Shown piece by piece: positions 18,101 through 25,518 of a DNA stretch of 64,000 bases (within the stretch, counting starts at the first letter, position 1; the number at the start of each line of letters is the position of its first letter). Origin of the DNA: Clostridia bacterium (GTDB lineage: Bacteria > Bacillota > Clostridia > Oscillospirales > Acutalibacteraceae); the NCBI GenBank assembly GCA_017466365.1, contig JAFTUG010000009.1, positions 1 through 64,000 of the forward strand, read 5' to 3'. The notes under the pieces were generated by a model, which did not search any database, had not been told where the DNA came from, and saw only the letters and a program-made list of their open reading frames with translations. The position numbers and the translations under genes were made by a program.

Positions 18101-18693
18101 CAGCAGGTGAAGATGTAAACATCATGGTATTCGATACAGAAGTTTACTCCAACACAGGCGGTCAGGCATCCAAGGCTTCCAACATCGGTCAGGTTGCACA
18201 GTTCGCAGCAGCAGGTAAGGGCATCGCAAAGAAGAGCCTTGCTGAAATCGCAATGAGCTACGGCTACGTTTACGTTGCACAGATTGCTATGGGCGCAGAT
18301 GCTAACCAGACAATCAAGGCTATTGCAGAAGCAGAAGCTTACAACGGTCCCTCAATCATCATCGCTTATGCACCTTGCGAAATGCACTCAATCAAGGGCG
18401 GCATGATCAACTGCCAGAGCGAAATGAAGAAGGCTGTTGACTGCGGTTACTGGAACATGTTCCGTTATAACCCTGCTCTCAAGGCTGAAGGCAAGAATCC
18501 CTTCACCATCGACAGCAAGCCCGCAACAGGCAGCTACAGAGAATTCCTTCTCAACGAAGCTCGTTATTCATCACTCACACGTTCCTTCCCCGAAAGAGCA
18601 GAAGAACTCTTCGCTCTTGCAGAGAAGACATCAGTTGAGAGATATGAACACCTCCTTCGTCTTAAGGACCTCTATGCTCCCAAGGCTGACTGA
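15154..18693 (+). CDS. nifJ: Pyruvate:ferredoxin (flavodoxin) oxidoreductase
   Basis: A single-chain PFOR of 1179 residues, the usual length, converting pyruvate and CoA to acetyl-CoA, CO2 and reduced ferredoxin in the cytoplasm. The N-terminal domain has YPITPSSPMADY, and a gamma-like domain follows. Two 4Fe-4S clusters are marked by CAQCNKCSYVCPH and CMGCGVCVGVCP. The C-terminal TPP-binding domain has SGSCAGCAETAY, GDGWAYDIGFGG and DTEVYSNTGGQASK. The start is fixed by AGGAGG with a 9-base spacer. Codon use is strongly biased (almost only preferred codons), unlike neighbouring genes, which fits very high expression in central fermentation. It is a single-gene transcript ended by the hairpin at 18745. 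Confidence 0.97.
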   Translation: MARKMKTMDGNNAAAWVSYAFTEVAGIYPITPSSPMADYVDQWSAQGMKNIFGTTVKVAEMQSEAGAAGTVHGSLAAGALTTTYTASQGLLLMIPNMYKIAGELLPSVFHVSARCVASHALNIFGDHSDVYACRQTGFAMLAETNTQEVMDLGAVAHLASIKGRVPFINFFDGFRTSHELQKIAVWDFEDLKEMCDMDAVEAFRKRALNPERPVMRGSHENGDIFFQHREACNSYYDALPAIVEEYMDKVNAKLGTNYKLFNYYGAPDAERVIIAMGSVCDVAEEVIDYLTAKGEKVGLVKVRLYRPFSAEKLVEAIPATAKKIAVLDRTKEPGSLGEPLYLDVVAALAATGRTGAQVIGGRYGLGSKDTPPASIFAVYEELAKDAPKAQFTMGINDDVTNLSLEEKEAPNTAAEGTIECKFWGLGGDGTVGANKDSIKIIGDHTDKYVQAYFQYDSKKTGGITISHLRFGDSPIKSPYYINKADFVACHNPSYVEKGYKMVNDVKPGGVFLINCQWDEAELAAKLPAEAKRYIAKNNVQLYTVNAIDLAAQIGLGKRTNTVLQSAFFSLSKVLPAEEAIGYMKEKAQKFMKKGKEIVEMNEKAIDAGATAYVKINVPAEWADAADDAAPAASKGAEKLVKMVDGIMKPVGLMNGDALPVSAFVDHADGTFEQGASAYEKRGVAVMVPAWDGSTCAQCNKCSYVCPHATIRPYALTAEEAAAAPSNAIIVDKKGKGKDSYKYSLAVSPLDCMGCGVCVGVCPTNSLKMVSRESQDDMQPVFDYMVENVTVKADLADNTVIGSQYKTPLLEFSGSCAGCAETAYARLITQMFGDRMYISNATGCSSIWGGPAATSPYTVNKKGYGPAWANSLFEDNAEHGFGMYLGQNAIRNALIAKVEAVAAAECATEEIKAAANAYLETVNDGAKNGAATEALVAALEGCDCDTCKEILASKEYLAKKSVWIFGGDGWAYDIGFGGVDHVLAAGEDVNIMVFDTEVYSNTGGQASKASNIGQVAQFAAAGKGIAKKSLAEIAMSYGYVYVAQIAMGADANQTIKAIAEAEAYNGPSIIIAYAPCEMHSIKGGMINCQSEMKKAVDCGYWNMFRYNPALKAEGKNPFTIDSKPATGSYREFLLNEARYSSLTRSFPERAEELFALAEKTSVERYEHLLRLKDLYAPKAD

Positions 18694-18744
18694 TTAACAG
18701 TTGCCTCACGAAGTGAAGGCCAAAAGAAACTGAATAAATAAAAT

Positions 18745-18784
18745 AATGGCTTGCATGGGAACTAACCTGTGCAAGCCATTTTAA
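18745..18784. terminator. Bidirectional terminator between nifJ and the aro operon
   Basis: AATGGCTTGCA and TGCAAGCCATT form an 11-base stem. T-rich sequence follows on both strands, so it can end nifJ on the plus strand and aroQ on the minus strand. Confidence 0.8.
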
Positions 18785-18806
18785 TATCCGTTTATATTTA
18801 ATGTTT

Positions 18807-19232
18807 TTATCTTTCAATCAAATAGTCAATACCTCTTAAATACCCCTCAAATCCGAGACCTATAAAAGATTTTTCGCATGCCATGCCTGCATAGGAAATC
18901 TGCCTGAAATCCTCTCTTTTGGAAACATCGGAAATATGAATTTCCACAGCAGGGAGAGCAACGGATTTAAGAGCATCAAGAATTGCAACGCTTGTATGAG
19001 TATAAGCGGCGGGATTTATGACAATGCCGTCAAAATTTCCGTATGCAGCCTGAATTTCGTCAACAATGCTGCCCTCGTGGTTTGACTGAAAAAGCTTAAC
19101 CTCAATGCCTTTTTCGGCGGCATAGCCTTCAATCAGCTCACAAAGGTCGGCATAGGTGTTTTTGCCGTAAATTCCCGGCTCTCTGATGCCAAGCATATTG
19201 ATATTCGGTCCGTTTATTACAAGGATACGCAT
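18807..19232 (-). CDS. aroQ: 3-dehydroquinate dehydratase, type II
   Basis: Third step of the shikimate pathway: dehydration of 3-dehydroquinate to 3-dehydroshikimate. The 141-residue length and motifs are those of the dodecameric type II enzyme: INGPNINMLGIREPGIYG (with the catalytic Tyr), FQSNHEGSIVDEI, VINPAAYTHTSVAI and VEIHISDVSKRE (catalytic His). It is the last gene of the aromatic operon. Its ATG lies 16 bases inside the end of the aroE-aroK fusion gene, implying translational coupling. Confidence 0.95.
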   Translation of the reverse strand: MRILVINGPNINMLGIREPGIYGKNTYADLCELIEGYAAEKGIEVKLFQSNHEGSIVDEIQAAYGNFDGIVINPAAYTHTSVAILDALKSVALPAVEIHISDVSKREDFRQISYAGMACEKSFIGLGFEGYLRGIDYLIER

Positions 19233-20437
19233 TCGAGAATCCTCCTTACTGTTATTTCGGGGTCGGGGTCAACCGAAACTGTGAAATCCGCCGTTTCAAG
19301 ATAGAGAGGTAAGCGGATTTCAAGCATCTTTTTGAGTGCTTCGGCATCCTTTGAGAGGGGTCTGCCGTCGGTTGCGAGGTTATCAATATCGGATTTAAGG
19401 AAAATTACGGTTGAATTTTCTCTTAAAGCAATTCGGTTTTCTTCACGGAGAATTGCACCGCCACCCGTAGCAATGATTTTGCCTGCAAGCTTTGAAACAG
19501 ACTTCACAGCCTCTGTTTCACGGTTTCTGAACTCGTTTTCGCCGTATTTTGCAAAGATTTCGGGAATTTTTTTGCCAGATTTTTCAACTTCCGCATCGGT
19601 GTCAATGCAATCACGACCTGTTTTTTTCGTCAGAAGTGAGGCACAGGTGGATTTTCCGCAGCCGGGCATACCGATAAGGACAATATTTTTCTGTCTGTTA
19701 ATTATGATATCGTAAATTCTGTCGATTTCGGAAAGGGGTATTTCCTTGCCCGTGAATATTTCGGCAGCACGCAGTGCCTGTGCAACGAGCATATAAAGAC
19801 CGTTTATGCAGTCAATTCCGAGCTTTTCGGCATCAAGAAGGAAAACGGTGCGTGCGGGATTATAAATAAGGTCAAGTGCCTTTTTACATTTTGAGAATTT
19901 TGAAAGGTCAATGAGTCTTTCGCCGTTGTTGGGGTACATTCCCACGGGGGTTGTGTTGATAATTATATCCGCATCGTAATGGCGGGAAATATTTTCGTAA
20001 TTATCTTCGCCTGTGCGGGAAACAACAATGATTTCCTTTGCGCCTTTATCCGCCGCAACATGGCGAACGGTGAGGCTTGCACCGCCGTTTCCGAGAATGA
20101 GAACTTTTTTACCGCTGAAATCACAGCCGCATTTTTCCGCCATATAGGAAAAGCCGAAATAATCTGTGTTATCGCCGAAAAGAGTGCCGTCGCTTCTGCG
20201 GATAACGGTGTTGACGCTTCCGACCTTCTCAGCGGTTTCGCTTCGTTCGTCACAGCGGTTGAATGCTTCAATTTTATATGGAATGGTAACGTTATATCCC
20301 TTTAACGAGGTATCCGAAAAAAACGAGTCAAGATTTTCGGGCTCGGTGGGATATAATTTGTATTCATAATCGCAGAGCAGAGAATGTATCTCGGGCGAAA
20401 GGGAATGACCGAGCTTTCTGCCTAAAAGTCCGTACAT
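19217..20437 (-). CDS. aroE/aroK: Shikimate dehydrogenase-shikimate kinase fusion
   Basis: A bifunctional protein of 406 residues for two successive shikimate steps. Residues 1-245 are shikimate dehydrogenase: LLGRKLGHSLSPEIHS, GYNVTIPYK (catalytic Lys), GDNTDYFGF, GNGGASLTVRHV (NADP site) and INTTPVGMYP. Residues of about 250-406 are shikimate kinase: GMPGCGKSTCASLL (Walker A), DTDAEVE, FRNRETEAV and ATGGGAILREEN. The start ATG at 20437 follows GGAGG, one base after the pheA stop; the frame extends a further 52 codons upstream inside pheA, and those are rejected. A second, separate shikimate kinase gene is present at 44107-44598. Confidence 0.93.
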   Translation of the reverse strand: MYGLLGRKLGHSLSPEIHSLLCDYEYKLYPTEPENLDSFFSDTSLKGYNVTIPYKIEAFNRCDERSETAEKVGSVNTVIRRSDGTLFGDNTDYFGFSYMAEKCGCDFSGKKVLILGNGGASLTVRHVAADKGAKEIIVVSRTGEDNYENISRHYDADIIINTTPVGMYPNNGERLIDLSKFSKCKKALDLIYNPARTVFLLDAEKLGIDCINGLYMLVAQALRAAEIFTGKEIPLSEIDRIYDIIINRQKNIVLIGMPGCGKSTCASLLTKKTGRDCIDTDAEVEKSGKKIPEIFAKYGENEFRNRETEAVKSVSKLAGKIIATGGGAILREENRIALRENSTVIFLKSDIDNLATDGRPLSKDAEALKKMLEIRLPLYLETADFTVSVDPDPEITVRRILECVSL

Positions 20438-20438
20438 G

Positions 20439-21575
20439 TTAATCCTCCGTGTAGCTTCCGAGGTAAATGAATTTTTCGGCATCGTTTTCAAGCTCGCTGA
20501 AAAGAGCCTTGAGATTTTCGGAATAAACGGAAGCATCAATATCAAAATAGAACATAAATTCAAAGTTGCTGCCGGGGATGGGACGGCTTTCAAGCTTCGT
20601 CATGTTGAGACCGAGGGCGGCAAATCTTGAAAGAATATTATAAAGTGAACCGGGCTCATGGGGAATTGTCATCATAAAGCTCGTTTTCTTTGCGCCGGGA
20701 TAAATCTCGGGCGTTTTTGAAATGCAGATAAAACGTGTGTAGTTGTTATCGGTATTCTGAATTCCCGTTTTAAGCACCTTAAGACCGTAAAGTGCCGCGC
20801 CGTCCTTTGAGCCGATTGAAGCGCAGTCCTTTCTTCCGCTTTCGGCAACCATTTTTGCCGCAACTGCCGTGTTTTCGCAAACGGTTACCTTAACGCCGAG
20901 CGTATTCAGGAATTCGGAGCATTGATTTATAGCCTGCTCATGGGAGAAAATCTCCTTTATATCGCTCATTTCAACGCCCTCGGGAGCAAGAATTGAGTGG
21001 CGAATGAAGAGCTTGAGGCTGTGTGTGATATAGAATTTATATTTTTCCATGAGGTCATAGACTTTGTTAACCGTACCTGCTGTGCTGTTTTCAACGGGGA
21101 GTACGCCATAACGGCAGAAACCGCCGTCAACCGCCTTGAAAACATCCTCAAAGCCTCTGCAATAGAAAATTGTGGGGAATGCAAACATCTTGTCGCAGGC
21201 AAGCTGTGAGTATGCGCCCTCAACGCCCTGGCAGGCAACCATAGCTCTTTCGGGGCGGAGGCAGGGAGTATGATTTGTGACATCCTCAATCATTTTTGAA
21301 ACGGGAGAGGTGGGGTTTATCAGCTTTTTCTGATATGAACGGCTCAAATTAAAAAGGGTTTCATAAAGGGTTTTTGTGTATCCTTCAAATTCGGGAGAAA
21401 CATTTGCAGTTACCTTATTGATAACGTCTCTTTCACGTTCACGGTTGAAAACGGGCATGTTATTTTCCTGCTTGAATTTCGCAATCTGTGCCGCCGTTTC
21501 CATGCGCTCCTGAAAAAGCTTTGTCAGCTCCGAGTCAATTCTGTCTATGTTATTTCTTAATTCCTTAATTTCCAT
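20439..21575 (-). CDS. pheA: Chorismate mutase-prephenate dehydratase (P-protein)
   Basis: Makes phenylpyruvate from chorismate via prephenate; 378 residues. Residues 1-90 form an AroQ-class chorismate mutase (LRNNIDRIDSELTKLFQERM). Residues of about 110-290 are prephenate dehydratase (VACQGVEGAYSQLACDKMF, VLPVENSTAGTV, NNYTRFICIS with the TRF motif). Residues of about 300-378 are an ACT domain (HEPGSLYNILSRFAALGLNM, then LESRP), the usual site of Phe feedback inhibition. The gene lies in the aromatic operon between aroC and aroE/K, with an 8-base gap to aroC. The leader attenuator (Tyr/Phe codons) would add transcriptional control by the same product. Confidence 0.95.
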   Translation of the reverse strand: MEIKELRNNIDRIDSELTKLFQERMETAAQIAKFKQENNMPVFNRERERDVINKVTANVSPEFEGYTKTLYETLFNLSRSYQKKLINPTSPVSKMIEDVTNHTPCLRPERAMVACQGVEGAYSQLACDKMFAFPTIFYCRGFEDVFKAVDGGFCRYGVLPVENSTAGTVNKVYDLMEKYKFYITHSLKLFIRHSILAPEGVEMSDIKEIFSHEQAINQCSEFLNTLGVKVTVCENTAVAAKMVAESGRKDCASIGSKDGAALYGLKVLKTGIQNTDNNYTRFICISKTPEIYPGAKKTSFMMTIPHEPGSLYNILSRFAALGLNMTKLESRPIPGSNFEFMFYFDIDASVYSENLKALFSELENDAEKFIYLGSYTED

Positions 21576-21583
21576 GATTTACC

Positions 21584-22660
21584 TCATTTTAATATATAAT
21601 CTGCAATAACTATTGCCGCAGCCGCTTCAATGCACGGCACTGCTCTCGGCACGATGCAGGGGTCATGTCTGCCGCCGATAACGAGTTCTTCTTTTTCAAG
21701 AGATTCAACGTTGATTGAATTCTGCTTCATTCCGATTGACGGGGTGGGTTTCATCGCCGCACGGAAAACTATCGGCATTCCCGATGAAATACCGCCGAGA
21801 ATTCCGCCGTGATTATTGGTGGCGGTGCGGATATTGCCGTTTTCGCAGATGAAATCATCGTTATTTTCGCTGCCACGGAGTGTGCTTCCCTCAAAGCCTG
21901 AACCGAATTCAATTCCCTTGACTGCGGGAATTCCGAAAACCGCCATGCTTATTCTGTTTTCAATTCCGTCAAAAATCGGGTCGCCGATGCCGACGGGCAT
22001 TCCTGTTATTGCGCACTCGATTGTGCCGCCTACGGAATCACCGAGAGCCTTTGCATCGTAAATTTCTTTTCTCATCAGCTCGCCCTGCTTATCGTTGATA
22101 ACAGGGAAAGGTTTTGAGAGAATTTTATCAAAATCATCTGCATTTACATTAATGGGGTCAAATTTTTCATCTTTAACCTTGCCGATTGAGGCAATATGTG
22201 CGCCGATTTTTATGCCTTTTTCTTCAAGCATCTGCATGCATACCGCGCCTGCGAAGCAGAGGGGTGCAGTGAGTCTGCCGCTGAAATTTCCGCCGCCTCT
22301 GATATCATTGAAACCCTCGTGCTTTACCCATGCGGCAAAGTCGCTGTGTGAGGGTCGGGGAACAAGCTTCAGCTTGTCATAATCGCCCGAGCGGGTGTTT
22401 GTGTTAAAAATAACTGCACAAAGAGGAGCGCCGCAGGTTACGTTATCAACAACGCCCGAGAGGATTTTAACCTCGTCAGCCTCTTTTCTCGGAGTTGAAA
22501 GGTCATTCTGACCCGGTGCACGCCTTGCCATGAATGCGGCGGTTTTCTCCGTATCTATTTTAAAGCCTGCGGGCAGACCGTCAATCACAACGCCGATTGC
22601 CTCGGAATGTGACTGACCGAAAATACTGATTTTTATGTTGTTTCCGAAATTACAGGACAC
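21584..22660 (-). CDS. aroC: Chorismate synthase
   Basis: Last common step: EPSP to chorismate, using reduced FMN; 358 residues, the usual length. Motifs: FGQSHSEAIGVVIDGLPAG, RRAPGQ, GGGNFSGRLTAPLCFAGA, GIPAVKGIEFGSGF and NNHGGILGGISSGMPI. The start is a GTG at 22660, whose bases overlap the aroA stop (GTGTCCTGTAA), giving SCNFGNNIKISIFGQ as the native N-terminus. A longer frame from 22729 lies inside aroA and is rejected. The overlap implies coupled translation with aroA. Confidence 0.95.
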   Translation of the reverse strand: MSCNFGNNIKISIFGQSHSEAIGVVIDGLPAGFKIDTEKTAAFMARRAPGQNDLSTPRKEADEVKILSGVVDNVTCGAPLCAVIFNTNTRSGDYDKLKLVPRPSHSDFAAWVKHEGFNDIRGGGNFSGRLTAPLCFAGAVCMQMLEEKGIKIGAHIASIGKVKDEKFDPINVNADDFDKILSKPFPVINDKQGELMRKEIYDAKALGDSVGGTIECAITGMPVGIGDPIFDGIENRISMAVFGIPAVKGIEFGSGFEGSTLRGSENNDDFICENGNIRTATNNHGGILGGISSGMPIVFRAAMKPTPSIGMKQNSINVESLEKEELVIGGRHDPCIVPRAVPCIEAAAAIVIADYILK

Positions 22661-23879
22661 GGGCTTTACCTCCCAGTTTGTTATAATCATTGAAAAATTC
22701 AGGATAGGATTTGTTGACGGCTTCGGCATTACGGATTATAACGGGATTTTCGCATTTGACTGCCGCAACAGCCGCAGCCATGGCAATTCTGTGGTCATTG
22801 AATGAATTAACCTCGCCGCCAAAGAGTGATTTTTTGCCGTTTATCACCATTCCGTCGTCGGTTTCGGAGATATCCGCGCCGAGCGAGCGCAGCATATCGC
22901 AGACGGTCTGAATTCTGTCGCTTTCCTTAAGGCGGAGACGCTGTGCATTATAAATAACGGTTTCGCCTTCTGCGGTTGAAGCGATTGCCGCAATAACGGG
23001 TACGGCATCGGGAATATCCGAAGCATCGATTTCACAGCCGTGAAGCGAAGATACATCGGCTTTATAGCTGCCGAGATTTTCGGTTATGACAGCACCCATT
23101 TTTTTGAGTACATCAATTATCGCCTTATCGCCTTGGGTTGAGTCGGGGTTGAGACCCGTCACCTCTGCACCCATGCAAAGGGGAAATGCGGCATTTGACC
23201 AGTCGCCCTCAACGGTGAAATCACAGCCGTGAAGAGGCGAATTATTTATATAAAAAGTATTGTTTTCTTCTTTGATGTCCGCCCCGAATTGCTTTAAAAC
23301 CTGAACGGTCATGTCGATATAGGGACGGGATTCCACGGGAGGCAGCAGACGGATTTTTCCGCCGCCGAGGTATGAAAGAGCCATGAGCAGACCCGTCACA
23401 AACTGCGAACTGACGTCGCCTCTCATTGTAAATTCTCCTGCAGAAATTCTGCCCGAAACTTTGAGAGGAAATTCGTCGGAGATTTCTGCGCCCATGCGGA
23501 TTAATTCTTCCTTTAAAGGAGAAAGAGGTCTTTCGGGGAGTCTGCCCGAGCCATGGATAACGGTTTTTGTGCCAAGCGCACAAACAACAGGAAGCAGAAA
23601 ACGCAGAGTTGAGCCGCTTTCGTTGCAGTCAATCTCTGCTGTTTCGCATGGGGTATCAGACGGTATCACGGAATAAACCGTGCCGTTTTTTTCAATGACC
23701 GCGCCGAGAGAACGAAGGCACGAAACGGTTGCTTCGATATCGGCGGAGGTCGTATTTATTTTTATTTTGCTTTTGCCCTTTGAAAGGCAGGCACAAATCA
23801 ATGCACGGTGTGCAAAAGATTTTGAGGAGATTGCCTCTATGCCGCCCGAAATGGGAGCAGGGATGATTTGAATGTTCAT
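22650..23879 (-). CDS. aroA: 3-phosphoshikimate 1-carboxyvinyltransferase (EPSP synthase)
   Basis: Transfers the enolpyruvyl group of PEP to shikimate 3-phosphate; 409 residues. Motifs: SKSFAHRALICACLS (the usual SKS-x-x-R start), DCNESGSTLRFLLPV, GSGRLPERPL, SSQFVTGLLMAL, RLKESDRIQTV and DHRIAMAAAVAA. It follows the DUF559 insertion rather than aroB directly; the gap to the DUF559 gene is 56 bases and holds one two-hairpin repeat. The start ATG at 23879 has a GGAGA ribosome binding site. Confidence 0.95.
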   Translation of the reverse strand: MNIQIIPAPISGGIEAISSKSFAHRALICACLSKGKSKIKINTTSADIEATVSCLRSLGAVIEKNGTVYSVIPSDTPCETAEIDCNESGSTLRFLLPVVCALGTKTVIHGSGRLPERPLSPLKEELIRMGAEISDEFPLKVSGRISAGEFTMRGDVSSQFVTGLLMALSYLGGGKIRLLPPVESRPYIDMTVQVLKQFGADIKEENNTFYINNSPLHGCDFTVEGDWSNAAFPLCMGAEVTGLNPDSTQGDKAIIDVLKKMGAVITENLGSYKADVSSLHGCEIDASDIPDAVPVIAAIASTAEGETVIYNAQRLRLKESDRIQTVCDMLRSLGADISETDDGMVINGKKSLFGGEVNSFNDHRIAMAAAVAAVKCENPVIIRNAEAVNKSYPEFFNDYNKLGGKARVL

Positions 23880-23902
23880 AGGTTTCTCCGATTTCAGAAT
23901 TC

Positions 23903-23948
23903 CACCTTATCCGTCACTGCGGTGACACCTTCTCCTCAAGGAGAAGGC
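23903..23948 (+). repeat. Two-hairpin repeat, copy 1 (left of the DUF559 cassette)
   Basis: Begins CACCTTATC, then hairpin GTCAC-TGCG-GTGAC, then CTTCTCCT/AGGAGAAG, ending GGC. It shares its outer sequence with copies 2 and 3, while the first stem differs in sequence but keeps its pairing. The stop codon of the DUF559 gene (23936-23938) lies inside it. Confidence 0.75.
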
Positions 23949-24313
23949 GGGGAAATTGCTCCCCGCGAGATAAGATTATTGAATATATCCTGACAAACAC
24001 TTTCAAAAGAGTTGTTTACATCGTCATTTGAATATCTCAAAACAGTTAAACCCAAAGAAGATAAATATTTATCTCTTTTTTCGTCTTTCTGTTTTCCTTC
24101 GTCATAATAATGCTGTGAACCGTCAAGCTCGATAATCATTTTTGCACTTGCACAGTAAAAATCAACAATGTAATTACCGATTACCTTCTGACGATGAAAA
24201 GTAACAGGTATTTCCTTAAGAAAATCATACCAAAGATGTCTTTCTTCTTTAGTCATGTTTTTTCTTAACTTCTGAGAGTTTGCTGTCAATTTTTTGTTGT
24301 TATAATTATTCAT
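23936..24313 (-). CDS. DUF559 (Vsr/restriction-endonuclease-like) protein
   Basis: A protein of 125 residues of the DUF559 family, a PD-(D/E)XK nuclease-like fold related to very-short-patch repair endonucleases. Signatures: RKNMTKEERHLWYDFLKE, FHRQKVIGNYIVDFYC (the D of the active site), MIIELDGSQHY (E-L-D-G) and LTVLRYSNDDV. Such genes are often carried alone in variable spots; the natural function is unknown. The start ATG at 24313 has no good ribosome binding site. The gene sits between aroB and aroA in the same orientation and is flanked by copies of a two-hairpin repeat. Its last residues (SPPSP) are encoded by the repeat. Confidence 0.88.
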   Translation of the reverse strand: MNNYNNKKLTANSQKLRKNMTKEERHLWYDFLKEIPVTFHRQKVIGNYIVDFYCASAKMIIELDGSQHYYDEGKQKDEKRDKYLSSLGLTVLRYSNDDVNNSFESVCQDIFNNLISRGAISPPSP

Positions 24314-24346
24314 AAAACTAACTTTTAAAATGAAATTATATGTTTC

Positions 24347-24391
24347 GGCTTCTCCTTGAGGAGAAGCTCCGCCATGGGCGGTGATGAGGTG
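24347..24391 (-). repeat. Two-hairpin repeat, copy 2 (inverted)
   Basis: Read on the minus strand: CACCTCATC, then the hairpin CCGCC-CATG-GGCGG, then GCTTCTCCT/AGGAGAAGC. Orientation is opposite to copies 1 and 3. It lies just upstream of the DUF559 start codon. Confidence 0.75.
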
Positions 24392-24415
24392 GTTCTGAAA
24401 ACAAATATATATCAA

Positions 24416-24461
24416 CACCTCATCCACCGCAAGCGGTCCCCCTTCCCCTCAAGGGGAAGGC
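24416..24461 (+). repeat. Two-hairpin repeat, copy 3 (at the aroB 3' end)
   Basis: CACCTCATC, then hairpin ACCGC-AA-GCGGT, then CCTTCCCCT/AGGGGAAGG, ending GC. The aroB stop codon (24449-24451) falls inside the second hairpin, so the last codons of aroB are repeat sequence. Confidence 0.75.
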
Positions 24462-25510
24462 GTTTGATACTCCGCAATCTGATACAATGTTTCAACGGGA
24501 ATTTTTTTAAGAATACAATTGCCCATAATTTCGGGAACAACGAAATTTATCGTGCCGCCCGTGCGTTTTTTATCGGAAAGAGCAACATCTGCAAGGTCAT
24601 TCGGTGCAAAATCGCAAGCGGTTGGCAGATTATTGTTTTTATTCGCCTCAATTATCGCCGCTGTGCAGTCCTCCTTGCTCCAGCCGAGTGCATAAGATGC
24701 TTTTGCCGCAATAACCATGCCGATTGCAACCGCATTTCCGTGAGCAATTTCAAAATTGCTGATTTTTTCAATGGAATGTGCCATGGTGTGGCCGAAATTG
24801 AGAAGCTGTCTGTCGCCCGTGTCAAATTCATCCTTTGCCACAACATCACGCTTTAATTCAACACAGCGGGCAATGATATTTTCCATATCGGATTTTACAT
24901 CACCTGACTGCACTTTGTCAAACAATTCCTTATCAAAGATAACGCCGTATTTTATGACTTCAGCCATGCCGTTTGCAAATTCGGTTTCGGGAAGAGTTGA
25001 AAGAGTGTTGATATCGCAAAGCACGAGCGAAGGCTGATAGAATGCGCCCATCAGATTTTTGCCTGCGGTGAGATTAACCGCCGTTTTTCCTCCGACTGAA
25101 GAGTCAACCGCCGCAAGCAGAGTGGTCGGCACCTGAACAAAGGGGATTCCTCTTAAAAAGAGTGATGCTGCAAGACCCGTCATATCGCCCGTAACGCCGC
25201 CGCCGAGTGCAACAAGAAAATCGCTGCGTGTAAGCTTATTTTCGGCTGCAAATTCAATCAGCTCAAAGAGGGTTTCTTTGCTTTTTGACTCTTCACCTGC
25301 GGAAAAAACGAAATCAAGAGTCTGAATTCCCGAATTTTCAAGACTTGTCTTTGCTTTTTCGAGCCAATGCACGGCAACGTTGGTATCCGTTACGATAACC
25401 GCCCTGCTTTTTCCGAAAAGAGAAACGCATTTTTCGCCGAGAGAAGAAAGAATATCCTTTCCGATTATAACATCATAATTTTTAGAAGCGTTAACGTTGA
25501 TAACTTTCAT
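24449..25510 (-). CDS. aroB: 3-dehydroquinate synthase
   Basis: Second shikimate step: cyclises DAHP to 3-dehydroquinate with NAD and a divalent metal; 353 residues. Motifs: VALGGGVTGDMTGLAASLFLRG, QVPTTLLAAVDSSVGGKTAVN, AEVIKYG, NFGHTMAHSIEK and HGNAVAIGM (metal-binding His residues). The C-terminus QTPSP is encoded by the inserted repeat copy 3 and is not native; the native end was probably a few residues after LYQIAEY. The core enzyme is intact, so activity is expected. It follows tyrA with an 8-base gap and is separated from aroA by the DUF559 cassette. Confidence 0.95.
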   Translation of the reverse strand: MKVINVNASKNYDVIIGKDILSSLGEKCVSLFGKSRAVIVTDTNVAVHWLEKAKTSLENSGIQTLDFVFSAGEESKSKETLFELIEFAAENKLTRSDFLVALGGGVTGDMTGLAASLFLRGIPFVQVPTTLLAAVDSSVGGKTAVNLTAGKNLMGAFYQPSLVLCDINTLSTLPETEFANGMAEVIKYGVIFDKELFDKVQSGDVKSDMENIIARCVELKRDVVAKDEFDTGDRQLLNFGHTMAHSIEKISNFEIAHGNAVAIGMVIAAKASYALGWSKEDCTAAIIEANKNNNLPTACDFAPNDLADVALSDKKRTGGTINFVVPEIMGNCILKKIPVETLYQIAEYQTPSP

Positions 25511-25518
25511 TTTTATCC

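Noticed and set aside
19217..20437. AroE-AroK fusion as an assembly or frameshift artefact
   Set aside because: Both domains are complete and in frame with a natural linker, and neighbouring gene overlaps are tidy; a genuine fusion is more likely.
20438..20593. 52-residue N-terminal extension of AroE
   Set aside because: The extension is an alternative frame inside pheA; the ribosome binding site and family N-terminus place the start at 20437.
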